Shown here piece after piece: positions 24,488 through 34,141 of a DNA stretch of 64,000 nucleotides. The notes beneath the pieces were generated by a model. It did no database searches. It saw nothing but the letters and a program-made list of their open reading frames with translations, and was not told where the DNA came from. This stretch comes from Coniochaeta sp. PMI_546 (lineage: Eukaryota; Ascomycota; Sordariomycetes; Coniochaetales; Coniochaetaceae), in the NCBI GenBank assembly GCA_021432605.1, contig MU271145.1, positions 2,294,001-2,358,000 on the forward strand, given 5' to 3'. Position 1 is the first letter of the stretch; each line of letters starts with the position of its first letter. Position numbers and translations under genes: made by a program.

Positions 24488-25099
24488 TCATACCCATCCC
24501 ACTCCTCCCCAGACTCCCCGTATCCGCCTTGCTAGTTGGATATCCTTCTGCATAATCGTGACTCTCTTGGCGTGAATGGCGCAAAGGTTGGTGTCCTCAA
24601 ACAAGTGGACGAGAAATGCCTCGGCTGCTTCTTGTAACGCGAGAATGGCTTGCGACTGCCACCTCATTCCCTCATCGCGTGGTCTGACTGTAAGGGCAAT
24701 CTCTCGAACCTATCCAGAATTAGCCATCAGCCTGGGAAAAGTACACTACAGCGCACTCTCGCGCGATGCGCCGGCCGCGACGTACCAATCGTGCGAAAGG
24801 CAATTTTCGCATAAGAAGCTCGGTGCTGCTCTGATATTTCCTGATCTCTCTCAATGCCACGGTACCAGGTCGATATCTCCGTTTCTTCCCTTGTGGTACG
24901 GGGTCGCCGGCTGTGCGCGCAACGACTGTCAGTAAATATGCGCGCCAAATGAATGCGACAGCTGTTGGGGACACGAACGTTGAACGTCGCTTGCTCTGGA
25001 TTTCCTCCTGCTGGCGACAGAGGCACCTCCTGTTGAGGCCCTGGGATTCGCGACCTGCTTGCCCTTGCCTTTCGGAGTGGTCCTCCCTCGTGGTGGCAT
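24488..25099 (-). CDS. Centromeric histone H3 variant (CENP-A/CenH3)
   Basis: Histone that replaces H3 in centromeric nucleosomes and seeds the kinetochore. Three minus-strand exons, 25099-24979, 24910-24786 and 24709-24488, join in phase to 155 residues. The N-tail (about 45 residues, [14 protein letters not shown]) is basic and unlike H3. The histone fold starts at [19 protein letters not shown], continues with [19 protein letters not shown] across the second junction, and contains the longer CENP-A loop 1 and alpha-2 region [26 protein letters not shown]. It ends [18 protein letters not shown] and an unusual VWGGVGWV. The PGTVALREI block and the non-H3 tail separate it from canonical H3. 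The intron 1 donor is weak (GTTCGT), so that junction is the least certain part; intron 2 (GTACGT to GATAG) is solid. It is divergent from derlin. Confidence 0.93.
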
Positions 25100-25878
25100 A
25101 ATCGTATTTCTTATGTTGCCGCTGATGGACCCGTCCCCAGAAGTGACACCTTCCAAATTTTCGCTATAGAGCTCGACGTGGTAGCAAATTGGGCAGACGG
25201 AAGTTGAGACGGCGTTGATCTTTTGGAACGGCAGGGAGGTGGAGGGCGTCAAAGAAGGCACGCCGTTCACAAAGGAAACCGTGGTGGTGAACAATTGGCG
25301 TGGCTGGGAGCGCATACTCAAAGCTCCAGCAAGGGTACGCGCTTGCGATTTGACGCGTTCGAGAGCGCAAAGGTCACGCTCAATTACAAGCTCAAGCCAA
25401 AGTCACCCCTCTCTAGCCACAGGGGCCGGCCACAGCCATTCGTGGGGTAAGGTTGTACTAAAAGTTACAGGCAGTGATACGGGTACACTACACGTGTATA
25501 AGTCAAGCAGTACCTTGGTAAGCTGGCGTCATTGGTGGGCCATTTACCATTTCTGGAGACAGTTGACGAATGACACTCAGCACTTCCTTTGTTCCGCAGC
25601 GATTACCTGAAGAAGCCACCCATACTCTACTGTCGTATCACTAAACGATCGGAAAGGCCACCTCAACACCTACACTACCCTACAATGATGTATGTTAATT
25701 GAACAAACACATCTTTCCAGTCCCTCACTTTAGTACTTCTTCTGTACTTCGTTGAATGAACTGGAGACATCCTCTCTCCCTCTCTCTCTCCAGCTGTGAT
25801 AAGCCTCAGCTTCCGCCTTGCGATCCGACCCTCCGAAGCCTCTGCTCGAACTTGCATATTACCTAACAGCCACCAACC
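25100..25878. other. Divergent promoter region, CENP-A and derlin
   Basis: About 780 bases between two divergent starts; no gene seen. It contains a copy of the TACACGTGTA palindrome at 25489-25498, whose core is an E-box (CACGTG), and a CT-rich tract just before derlin. Confidence 0.5.
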
Positions 25879-26725
25879 ATGGATCAAATGATGGGTGAGG
25901 GCGGACGCTTTCCGCTAGAGAACTGGTTCTGGGAGATGCCCATCTGCACGCGGTGGTGGACGACGGCCACTGTCTTATGCAGCGGCCTGGTCCAGTGCCA
26001 ACTCGTCACCCCCTTCCAGCTCTTTTACAGTTACCGCGCCGTGTTCGAGAAGTCACAGGTATGAGCATCTCCCTGCATATCTGCTCGTCTACCCCTACGG
26101 CGGCCTATCCGTGTCGTCTCTTACTCGAGCCCGTCCGCTGATGCTCATCTTCTACCCACAGTACTGGCGCCTTCTAACAACATTCCTCTACTTCGGCCCC
26201 TTCTCCCTCGACCTGCTCTTCCATGTCTACTTCCTGCAGCGCTACTCTCGCCTCTTAGAGGAGTCATCCGGTCGTTCGCCAGCGCACTTCTCCTGGCTCC
26301 TCCTCTACGCCATGGCTAGCCTCATCCTCCTGTCGCCGCTTGTGTCGATGCCCTTCCTCGGCCACCCTCTGTCCTCCACGCTGGTCTACATCTGGTCGCG
26401 CCGCAACCCGGACACCCGGCTCAGCTTCCTGGGCCTACTCGTCTTCACCGCGCCCTACCTGCCATGGGTCCTGATGGGATTCAGCCTCATACTGCACGGG
26501 TCGGTGCCGAAGGACGAAATCATGGGAGTTTTGATCGGCCACGTGTGGTATTTCTTCTCGGATGTGTATCCGCCACTTCATGGTGGTTCAAGGCCGTTGG
26601 ATCCACCCATGTGGTGGCGCCGGCTGTTCGAGGGCCGGCCTGACCGGGACGATACTGGTGCCATCGGTGTCAACCATGAGATTGCTGTGGCGGGGGCTGA
26701 GGTCGCGCCTCCCGAGGTGAGGTAG
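25879..26725 (+). CDS. DER1: Derlin family ER membrane protein
   Basis: Rhomboid-pseudoprotease family protein of the endoplasmic reticulum that helps move misfolded proteins out for degradation (ERAD). Two exons, 25879-26058 and 26162-26725, join in phase to 247 residues, a normal derlin length. Visible landmarks are the N-terminal amphipathic stretch, WWTTATVL, the QYWRLLTTFLYFG motif across the splice junction (derlin WR motif), the conserved LDLLFHVYFL, and the late GHVWYFFSDVYP motif before a short cytosolic tail. About six hydrophobic segments are present. The catalytic Ser/His pair of active rhomboids is not evident. I cannot say whether it corresponds to yeast Der1 or Dfm1; the short tail lacks the SHP boxes of Dfm1, which favours Der1. 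Confidence 0.92.
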
Positions 26726-28060
26726 AAGAGCATATCGTGCCGTGGGTGGTGTTAGTGCTTTTTCTCGAGTGTTTAGGCGTTCATCGTTATGGGTTAGGCA
26801 AGAATGCAGGGGTTTGATGAAAAGCAAATCAGGTGATGCGAACAAACCTCACGGGACGGCGCTGGAGTTTGGAGTCTTGCTTTGGGTGTATATACTACTA
26901 CTGGAGGATTATGCATGTTAATGAAGACACAAGTTCGAATCATGAGCAGACGAGCAAACGACTAGGCGAACTAGATGGCCATATTAACTAGTCGACAGAT
27001 CATTCTACGACGACCCGTGGACGCAAAGCTCGGCACCTAGAGCAAGAACCCAAATTCACTCTATTGGCCACCTTAATCAGCTCTAGGACCAAGGTATTGA
27101 CGGACGTGACCAGATACTGTCGGATAGATACTCACCGTGCCAATTTGAACACTAACTGAGAATGATGGCCACGTTTGCTCCTCGCCCGGCTTCAACGTCA
27201 TTACCGCATGGCTTCCAGAACTCGTCAAACTCCTCGACCGGCTCGGCTCAAACTGGCAGAGCTGAGCCCATATACCCCAAGACGAAACTTGAGATGCCAT
27301 AATCACTACCGCTACGTTCAGTTCTGTTCACCAAAAGGCTAATCGTGCCTTCTCCGTGGTCTGGCGAGAGAGCTCCCGGCGTGACCCCGTCTCGGAGCTG
27401 GGGCTGTTTAGCATGCACAGCGATCGTGATTTCTGCCTTGGTATGGTGTATTCAGGACATGAATAGCCAGCGACTAATGCCTGTTATTGCCCTACATGCC
27501 TTAGCCTGCTACTGTGGCGAGCGTCAATGCAATACATTCAACTTCCGTATGAAATCTAACATGATGTCGTACAGGGCATTCCTGCATCGGACCGTCTCCA
27601 CTTACCGGCGTCGTACCGGAAGTCTCCCGGCACGGCCGGGATCCTGCCGCTACGCTCCGAGTGTTACAGTCACGCTTTTCCGTGCATTCAACATACATAC
27701 CATAATTCAGAAACCCGTACAGATTCTTGACCGTCTCATCTGATATTCTGGTTTGTCGGACTAGAGAAGGTAGCCGCCTTAGCTGTAGGTAGTGGTACCT
27801 TACCTTATCAGTAGTGATTGGGCCAAACGCTCAGGTGAAAAGCATCCTATTGGTCAGTCAAGGTCTGAGAAATTCAACTGCGCGAACGTCACTGCTCACA
27901 ACGCCAGAACTTTCAATTCGCGATACCTTTTAGCTTCCAACTTTAATCACCTTCCACCACTCACCATTGCAAGTGCTCGCTCCGCTGCATACCTGTCCGA
28001 TTCCTCCCCGATCACGATATCACAGCTGGAACAACACAGACCGAGACATCATACAACATA
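26726..28060. other. Intergenic region upstream of TIM8
   Basis: Holds the derlin 3' UTR and the TIM8 promoter. Only short frames without recognisable products were seen. No RNA gene was identified. Confidence 0.5.
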
Positions 28061-28411
28061 ATGGATCCTTCGGTCTCGCAACTCGATCTCGAGCAGCTCA
28101 ACGAGAAGGACAAGGCCGAGCTGCGCCAGTTCGTCGGTAACGAGAACCAGCGGACCCGCGTTAGAGAACGTAAGGGAAAAATCACCTCTGCTTTCCCTGA
28201 AGAGTTAGAGCTTGATCGCTAATTTCTCTTTTCCTGCCTTCCAGAAACACACGTCCTGACGGACATTTGCTGGAAGAAGTGCGTGACCAGCTCGGTGAAG
28301 AATGGTGCGCTGGACAAGGGCGAGCAGAGCTGCTTGGCAAACTGCGTTGACCGATTCCTCGACGTCAACTTCATGACGCTGAAGCACTTGAGCAGCATGC
28401 GGCAAGCGTAG
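28061..28411 (+). CDS. TIM8: Mitochondrial intermembrane-space chaperone Tim8
   Basis: Small Tim protein that pairs with Tim13 to escort hydrophobic precursors such as Tim23 across the intermembrane space to the TIM22 complex. Two exons, 28061-28169 and 28245-28411, join in phase to 91 residues, the usual size. The twin Cx3C motif is present as CWKKC and CLANC, separated by 15 residues ([15 protein letters not shown]), the cysteine arrangement that forms two disulfides through Mia40/Erv1. The upstream [13 protein letters not shown] is characteristic of Tim8 rather than Tim9, Tim10 or Tim13. There is no cleavable presequence, as expected. It converges with the uL23 gene. Confidence 0.95.
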
Positions 28412-28805
28412 GAGAGCGGCGGAAGGACGAACACCGTTGTCTCGGTGTTTGGCGACACAGGGCAGGAAGGAGGATACAACACAGGCTTACCTCGGCGGCT
28501 TGTATGAGGGCAGCTCTCCGAAACGTCAGGACATGTATGACTAACGGCTACTGTATTAATAGCATATCAGGGGACAAGGCATAGAATCAGGTTCACATGA
28601 GAATTCAGGTCACGAGTAGACAAAAGTAAAGGCCCAAGTACGAGGCAACGTCTATGGGAAGAACGGAATGGTCAATTCTTTTCATTTGCCGAGTCATAAA
28701 CCCAAAGCCTAGGTATCTGGACGCCGATGGAAATGCAATCCCTATTTTCCCTTCCAAAAAAGACCACTCCTCCTCCCCACACAGCCCCCGCGACGCAACG
28801 AGAAC
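28412..28805. other. Convergent 3' spacer between TIM8 and uL23 genes
   Basis: About 390 bases carrying both 3' UTRs. No gene recognised. Confidence 0.6.
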
Positions 28806-29578
28806 CTAGACAAGAGCCAGCTTGGTGGCCGCAATGTCGAGAGCATCGACATCGGGTGTCAGGCGGGCATAGGCCTTCTTGCTTCCATCAGGGCTACGAG
28901 GAAAGTACAGGTTAGCCATCATTCCGCATAAGATTTGGACGGGGTTCGCATACCGGATGAGGGTGTTGATCTTGACGGTGTCGATGTCATACAGCTTCTT
29001 GAGGGCAAGCTTGATCTGGGCCTTGTTGGCCTTGACGTCGACGATGAAGACAAGGGTGTTGTGCTCCTCGATCTTCTTCATGGCGCTCTCGGTGTTGAGG
29101 GGGTGCACGATGATCTTGTGCTCATCGAGACGGGGCGCATGGGGGATCGACTTGCGCGGGTACTTGGGGGCACGCGACAGCTGGAGGGTCTTGGGCCTGT
29201 GGAAGGTGGTCGAGGTCCGGACCTTGTTGTTCTTGTGGGCGTGAACCTGCGAAGGTATTTCGTCAGCATGTTACCGTCGTGACGAGCAATGTGCCTGGCA
29301 ATTTGAGAACTTACACCCTTGAGGGCAGCCTTAGCAGCGGCCTGAGCCTGCTTGGAACCCTTGGGGGCCTTGGAGGCACCGCCTGTGTAAAAGAAGACGC
29401 ATCAGCAATCGCTCTTTTCAGAACTCGCAAAATCTGCTGCTGCTCTTGATGCATCCATCACCGCTTCGACCGGACGGCGACAATTCATCCGCCCGGTGCG
29501 GAAGCTTGCAACATTTCGAACCGAGAGCTCCTGTGGTATTCGGTTTCATGTACCTTTCTTTGTGTCCTGGGGGGCCAT
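28806..29578 (-). CDS. RPL25: 60S ribosomal protein uL23 (L25/L23a)
   Basis: Binds 25S rRNA near the peptide exit tunnel and offers the docking site for SRP and chaperones. Four minus-strand exons, 29578-29554, 29382-29315, 29246-28954 and 28893-28806, join in phase to 157 residues. The first exon encodes only MAPQDTKK plus one base, a common arrangement for fungal ribosomal protein genes. The eukaryotic N-terminal extension ([16 protein letters not shown]) carries nuclear import signals. The core has [78 protein letters not shown] and a C-terminal [19 protein letters not shown]. The match to the family is complete. It shares a short divergent promoter with the Bmt2 gene. Confidence 0.97.
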
Positions 29579-29891
29579 TTTATCGAATTCTGCTGTCGAG
29601 AAGCTGAGAATTCGGGTTCGTCGTGAACTTGGCTGTTTCGAAAGCTAGAAATTCCGGGACTGTACGCAGCGTAAATTTTGTGGTGGTTAGGGCTGGCGAA
29701 ATCTGGTGCACGGGCCAGGCTGGATTATTTCGTTCCGGGCTCCACCCCCGTCGACACCCCTGGTGTGGGTCCAGCTTAGATAGAACCGCAACCTCTTGTA
29801 AATTCCAAACTTCCTCAATTCTCAAGCTGGGTTCTTGTGAGCCTGAGCAGGGAGACAGTATGCCTCGTCAGCTTCAGTGGCGGTCTTCAGA
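29579..29891. promoter_or_regulatory. Shared divergent promoter, uL23 and Bmt2
   Basis: Only 313 bases separate the two ATGs, so a ribosomal protein gene and a 25S rRNA methyltransferase gene share their upstream region. No specific factor site can be assigned, but co-regulation of two ribosome genes is a reasonable inference. Confidence 0.55.
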
Positions 29892-30773
29892 ATGGGTGTG
29901 AGAAAGAAGCAAAGACCGCGCCAGAATCTAGCCGCCGGTCGACCGCCTACGGCTCAGCGGCCCAAGTCGATAACCAGAAAGGCTACGAAATCCTTAATCG
30001 GCAAAATCCACGTTCTCGAGAAGAGAAGGACACAGGCAGTGGCGAAGGGGGATGTGGTAGAGGAAGCAGCCATTGCCGCTGAGATCGAAGCGCTCGGTGG
30101 CCTCAAGAAGTACCAGGAAGCTAGCCTTCAGGGCCAGAGGGAGGACAGAGGTGGAGACAGCTCCAGGGTTCTGCTGGACTGGCTTAAAGAGAGCGGGATA
30201 TCACCATCGATTCTAGGCGATGATGAGCGTCTTCAGATGCTTGAAGTTGGTGCGCTCAGCATCGACAATGCTTGTTCCAAGAGCGGACTGTTCGACATCC
30301 AGAGGATCGACTTGAACAGTCAAGGAGAAGGGATTCTCCAACAGGACTTCATGAAACGGCCGCTTCCCATCGGTGATGGAGAGAGGTTTGATATTATCAG
30401 TCTCTCGTTGGTGCTCAACTTTGTTCCCGAGCCTCGAGGGCGAGGTGAGATGCTTCGCCGTACCCTGGAATTTCTCCATGCCTCTCGCAGCTACTCTAGC
30501 CCGTCCTTCGACTCCCTCTTCCCAAGCCTATTTCTAGTCCTTCCCGCACCATGCGTCATGAACTCTCGGTACCTGGATGAGGAGAGGCTAGATGCCATCA
30601 TGTCTTCTCTAGGTTACAGCAAAGTCAAGTCTAAAACAACTCAAAGACTGGTCTACTACCTGTGGACGCTCGATACCTCGAAAGCTGTTGGCCGTCAAGA
30701 GTTCGCCAAGAAGGAGCTCCGCTCTGGAGGCTCCAGGAACAACTTCGCAATCGTGCTCAAGCAAGGAGGATGA
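29892..30773 (+). CDS. BMT2: 25S rRNA adenine-N1 methyltransferase Bmt2
   Basis: S-adenosylmethionine-dependent enzyme; the yeast protein makes m1A2142 in helix 65 of 25S rRNA. Single exon, 293 residues. Visible features are a basic nucleolar-type N-terminus (MGVRKKQRPRQ), KSLIGKIHVLEKRR, the family block ALGGLKKYQEASLQGQ followed by SSRVLLDWLK, the SAM-site strand LQMLEVGALSIDNAC, and the conserved IDLNSQGEGILQQDFMKRP with FDIISLSLVLNFVPEPRGRGEML. The C-terminal half ends NNFAIVLK. The frame is open 15 bases upstream from a GTG, but the ATG at 29892 matches the family start. Confidence 0.95.
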   Translation: MGVRKKQRPRQNLAAGRPPTAQRPKSITRKATKSLIGKIHVLEKRRTQAVAKGDVVEEAAIAAEIEALGGLKKYQEASLQGQREDRGGDSSRVLLDWLKESGISPSILGDDERLQMLEVGALSIDNACSKSGLFDIQRIDLNSQGEGILQQDFMKRPLPIGDGERFDIISLSLVLNFVPEPRGRGEMLRRTLEFLHASRSYSSPSFDSLFPSLFLVLPAPCVMNSRYLDEERLDAIMSSLGYSKVKSKTTQRLVYYLWTLDTSKAVGRQEFAKKELRSGGSRNNFAIVLKQGG

Positions 30774-33049
30774 AGCGGCTAACGATTCTGATTTGCGATA
30801 CGCTCGCGTCACTACATACTGTCGCGAGGACGGTATCACTAGGGAGAAACCTCTGGTAAGTTCGTTCCCATGATGGTGGCATCCGACCCTTCTATGTGAT
30901 GATTGCTTTATACATGCATGGCTTTCTGAAGTCTGTGACAGGACTTTCATGTTGATTTATAGCTTTGTCTGATATTTGTTCCATCCGTTCGCATTGCTGC
31001 CGTACAGAGCTCATGCAAGGGCTAACGTTGATAAAATACAGTTCTTTGCCTGTCAAGTACCTTTCGCACAGGCTGCTATCTCGCATCCACTACCGGGAAT
31101 GCCCAAGCCAACAGTGTCGGCCCTCCGAGTCTCATCTACACCATGGTGTATTTTTCAATGCCAAACTTGAGAGCTGTGACAACACGTCCCAGTCCAGACA
31201 ATGAAGACAGCTGAAGATCCTCTCCGCATGGTCACAAGCGTGATCCAGATACCAAGTCAATCAGACCAAAGAAGAGACAGACAAATCATAACAGCAGGCC
31301 AGACGATGGCCCCTGCCAGGATTGATGCTGAGGTGACTCTCGAGAGATTCAGCGGCCTGCTTGACGCTATTACGACTACCAGCTATGGTCACATGGCGAC
31401 GAGACGTTCCGGGCCCGAGTTGCGGCGGTAATGGAGAGCCCGTGGGACCCTTAAACCTTTTTGTCATATTGGTGGGCGCGCTGGTCAGCTGCTCGCTCAA
31501 AGCCCAAAGCTTCTCGGCCACATCCTTGTGCGAAGCGTGGGGAGCCGGCCGGGCAGCCTTGATACTTTTGACGTATGCCGGACCCTGCAGCAGACTTTCG
31601 GGGGCATTTCACAGACAGTTCATCAATACCTACAAGAAGTTAACCCAACGATTGGTGAAGATCCGAAGGCAGCCGGTTTGCTCGTCAGCCGACTTTCACG
31701 CATTCATAGGCCCACGCGTTGGACCAATCCTTCAACTTTTGTTGGGGTAATCGTCTTCAATTCCATGCCAGAAAACCTACAGATTCGGTCAGCCGACTCG
31801 ATACGAGGGAATTTGCGATTTCACTTTGGCCATGCGATGCAGTAGCCTTGTCGCCGACTGCATGATGAGGAGGAAGGGACACGGAGTTGATTGATCGCCC
31901 ACGTCAGTACGAACCCGTTAGGCGACGTGTGGCGAGTGATGTTGACGCCGGCATATTCTTAAGGACGTCTGGCCTGTCGGTTACGGCGGCGATGCCCTTC
32001 ACGGCCTGGGACGCTAGAACTTGCAGCACGGCTGCAACTACCGCTTCACTAGTGCCACCAGAGGCTTCTCTCAGGCCCTGACCAGCACCTGTCACTGCGG
32101 AGCCTTGAGTGGCTGGCGATTGTCCCGCGAATACGCTTGGGGACGGCATCGGGCTTAGATTGCGTTCTGGATGCGAAGATCAGCGGCGCCGGGGTGCCTC
32201 TGTCGATGGCTAAGGCGGTTGCCTCGCCTACAGATTCTGGACCAAACCCCTTCTGATGAGAGATGGTTGCTTTTTAGCGTCATCTGATCAAGTCGTGGTG
32301 CAACGAGTCTAGGGAGGCGGGAAATCTGGGGAAGCTGGGGAAGCGCCGGACTATTGAGCCCCTAAGAATGAGGGGTTGGGGGTACGGACATTGGCGAATC
32401 ATGAGCTGGGTAAACCACTTGCCTTGTTTGCCACGGAGTTCCGTCTCGGATGGCATCGATCACTTCTGCTCCTGTCGACCTTTTGTTGATGTTGAGCAGC
32501 ATCTTGGTGTTGAGCGTGGTGGAATAGTCGCTAGGTGGAGGCGTTTGGGCAGCTCACTTGTGTGAACCAATTGACTGGCGAACCTCATTGATAAGGCACG
32601 CGCGCGTACTATCTTAAACTTATATGCCAAGCTGTTATTCACGCCCTTGAAAGCTTCTTGAGAGAAATATTCCACTGCTTGGACGGTTTTGTCGGCGTGA
32701 GTCCGACGATGCCGGATATCGCAACCCAAGAGTGCCCCTACGCAGCGGCAGTCGAGGTAGAGGTCGCGCCTATAATTGGAGCTCGTGGGCGAGATCGAGC
32801 GACTTTCAGAGGCCGACTTAGATGTGGGTTGTAGATGTCTCGTGCTTCGAAATCTAATCACTAGACAGGGCAAGCTTACACGCCTCTCCCCTCCATTTCA
32901 AGACGACACCTGTCGCGATGAGCGAAACTTTGAGCATGAGGCCATTACTATCCCCCTATGACAGCTATGCTTGGAAGATATAGATAGATAATAGACTGCA
33001 AAGGAATGATTGTGCGACCTAACCTGTTACCGCCACAATCCGAGTAGCC
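30774..33049. other. Intergenic region between BMT2 and UTR4
   Basis: About 2.3 kb with no recognisable gene. Two minus-strand frames (31904-32149 and 32460-32873) have stretches with protein-like composition, alanine/valine-rich in the first, but I could not link them through splice sites or match a family. Confidence 0.4.
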
Positions 33050-34141
33050 TTAATCCAGCTCATCGAAGCTGTATATAACCTTGTGTGTCTTATCTATATC
33101 CGCTGGCAGAGGGGCATTCCCTGGTCTTTGGACGACGAAGCTCTGCAGTCCTGCAGACTTTGCTGCGTCGACCTCCTTGACGTTGTCACTGAGGAACAGC
33201 CAGCCAGAAGGGCCGTCACTTAGCGAGTGCGTGCTGACTATCTTCTTGTAGCTTGATGCATCGGTCTTAGGCCCGGCATTGACGGTGTCGAAGTAGTCCG
33301 CGATCATAGGAGTAAGATCAGCAGGTTCTGCATTGGTGTGTCTGAAAAGCAGCTTCTGGGCCGGAACAGAGCCCGAAGAATAGATAACGATGTGCTGTCC
33401 ATTTTTTGTCCAAGACTTGAACTTTGGTGCAACGTCCGGAAATAGAGGCGCCTTGAGCTCTCCAGTCCTGTAGCCATTCTCCCATAAGTAACCTTGCAGA
33501 CTTTTGAGATAGGAAGCCTTCACGTCACGGCTCATGAGGTCCCTAACATGCGCCGCGTACGCCTCCTGAGAAGCCGAGAACTCTGGCGGGAATGCATTTC
33601 GGTATTGAGCAAACTCAGGAGAATCCCACTTGGTCCTCAGTGTTTCAGGTAGAGCTTGGAGAGCATACGGAAACTAAAGAAGCATGAATCAGCAAAGTGT
33701 TCTCCTCATCATCATCTGGCAGCCACAGGCTGCACTACAACTGCCGACCCCTTGGTCATCTGATAGTAGACAAATGGCTGGGGAGCACTGACTGGCCCAG
33801 CCTTCAGGTAGGGACCAGAACCATGATCACTGGTTGATGGCCTGCATGGAAAAAACTTGATGTTTTGCGAGGAAAACACGAGGAGAAAAGGAAGATCTGC
33901 CTTACCAGGACGTCCTTGACGAATGATATCGGACAGACAGTCCCCTCTAGTAAGGAAACTTGGTATTAGCCAAACCGTCCAAAGCTAATGCACCAGGGCC
34001 ATCCAATTCGGTCTTGGACCGCCACGGACCAGCCATCAGATGCGAGTGGACCGCCGAATTTGGCTGTGGGAATAGTTGCACCGAGGAGCAAGGCCTACCG
34101 ATATCGAGCAAGACGACTTGGACCGCAGGAGCAGCCATCAT
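33050..34141 (-). CDS. UTR4: Enolase-phosphatase E1 (methionine salvage)
   Basis: HAD-superfamily enzyme that enolises and dephosphorylates 2,3-diketo-5-methylthiopentyl-1-phosphate in the methionine salvage pathway. Three minus-strand exons, 34141-34099, 33946-33906 and 33673-33050, join in phase to 235 residues. The HAD nucleophile motif VVLLDIEGTVCPISFV is split by the first intron after the codon for Ile. Then follow KDVLFPYALQALP, the YLWENGY helix, the second HAD motif IVIYSSGSV, and LFLSDNVKEVDAAKSAG, the motif with the metal-binding Asp. The start has two adjacent ATGs (34141 and 34138). The second intron (232 nt) is longer than most here. The first exon is only 43 bases and is needed for the catalytic Asp. 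Confidence 0.94.

Noticed and set aside
23805-24584. 259-codon minus-strand frame
   Set aside because: It starts at a TTG inside the last CENP-A exon in another frame, has implausible composition and covers the convergent 3' UTRs.
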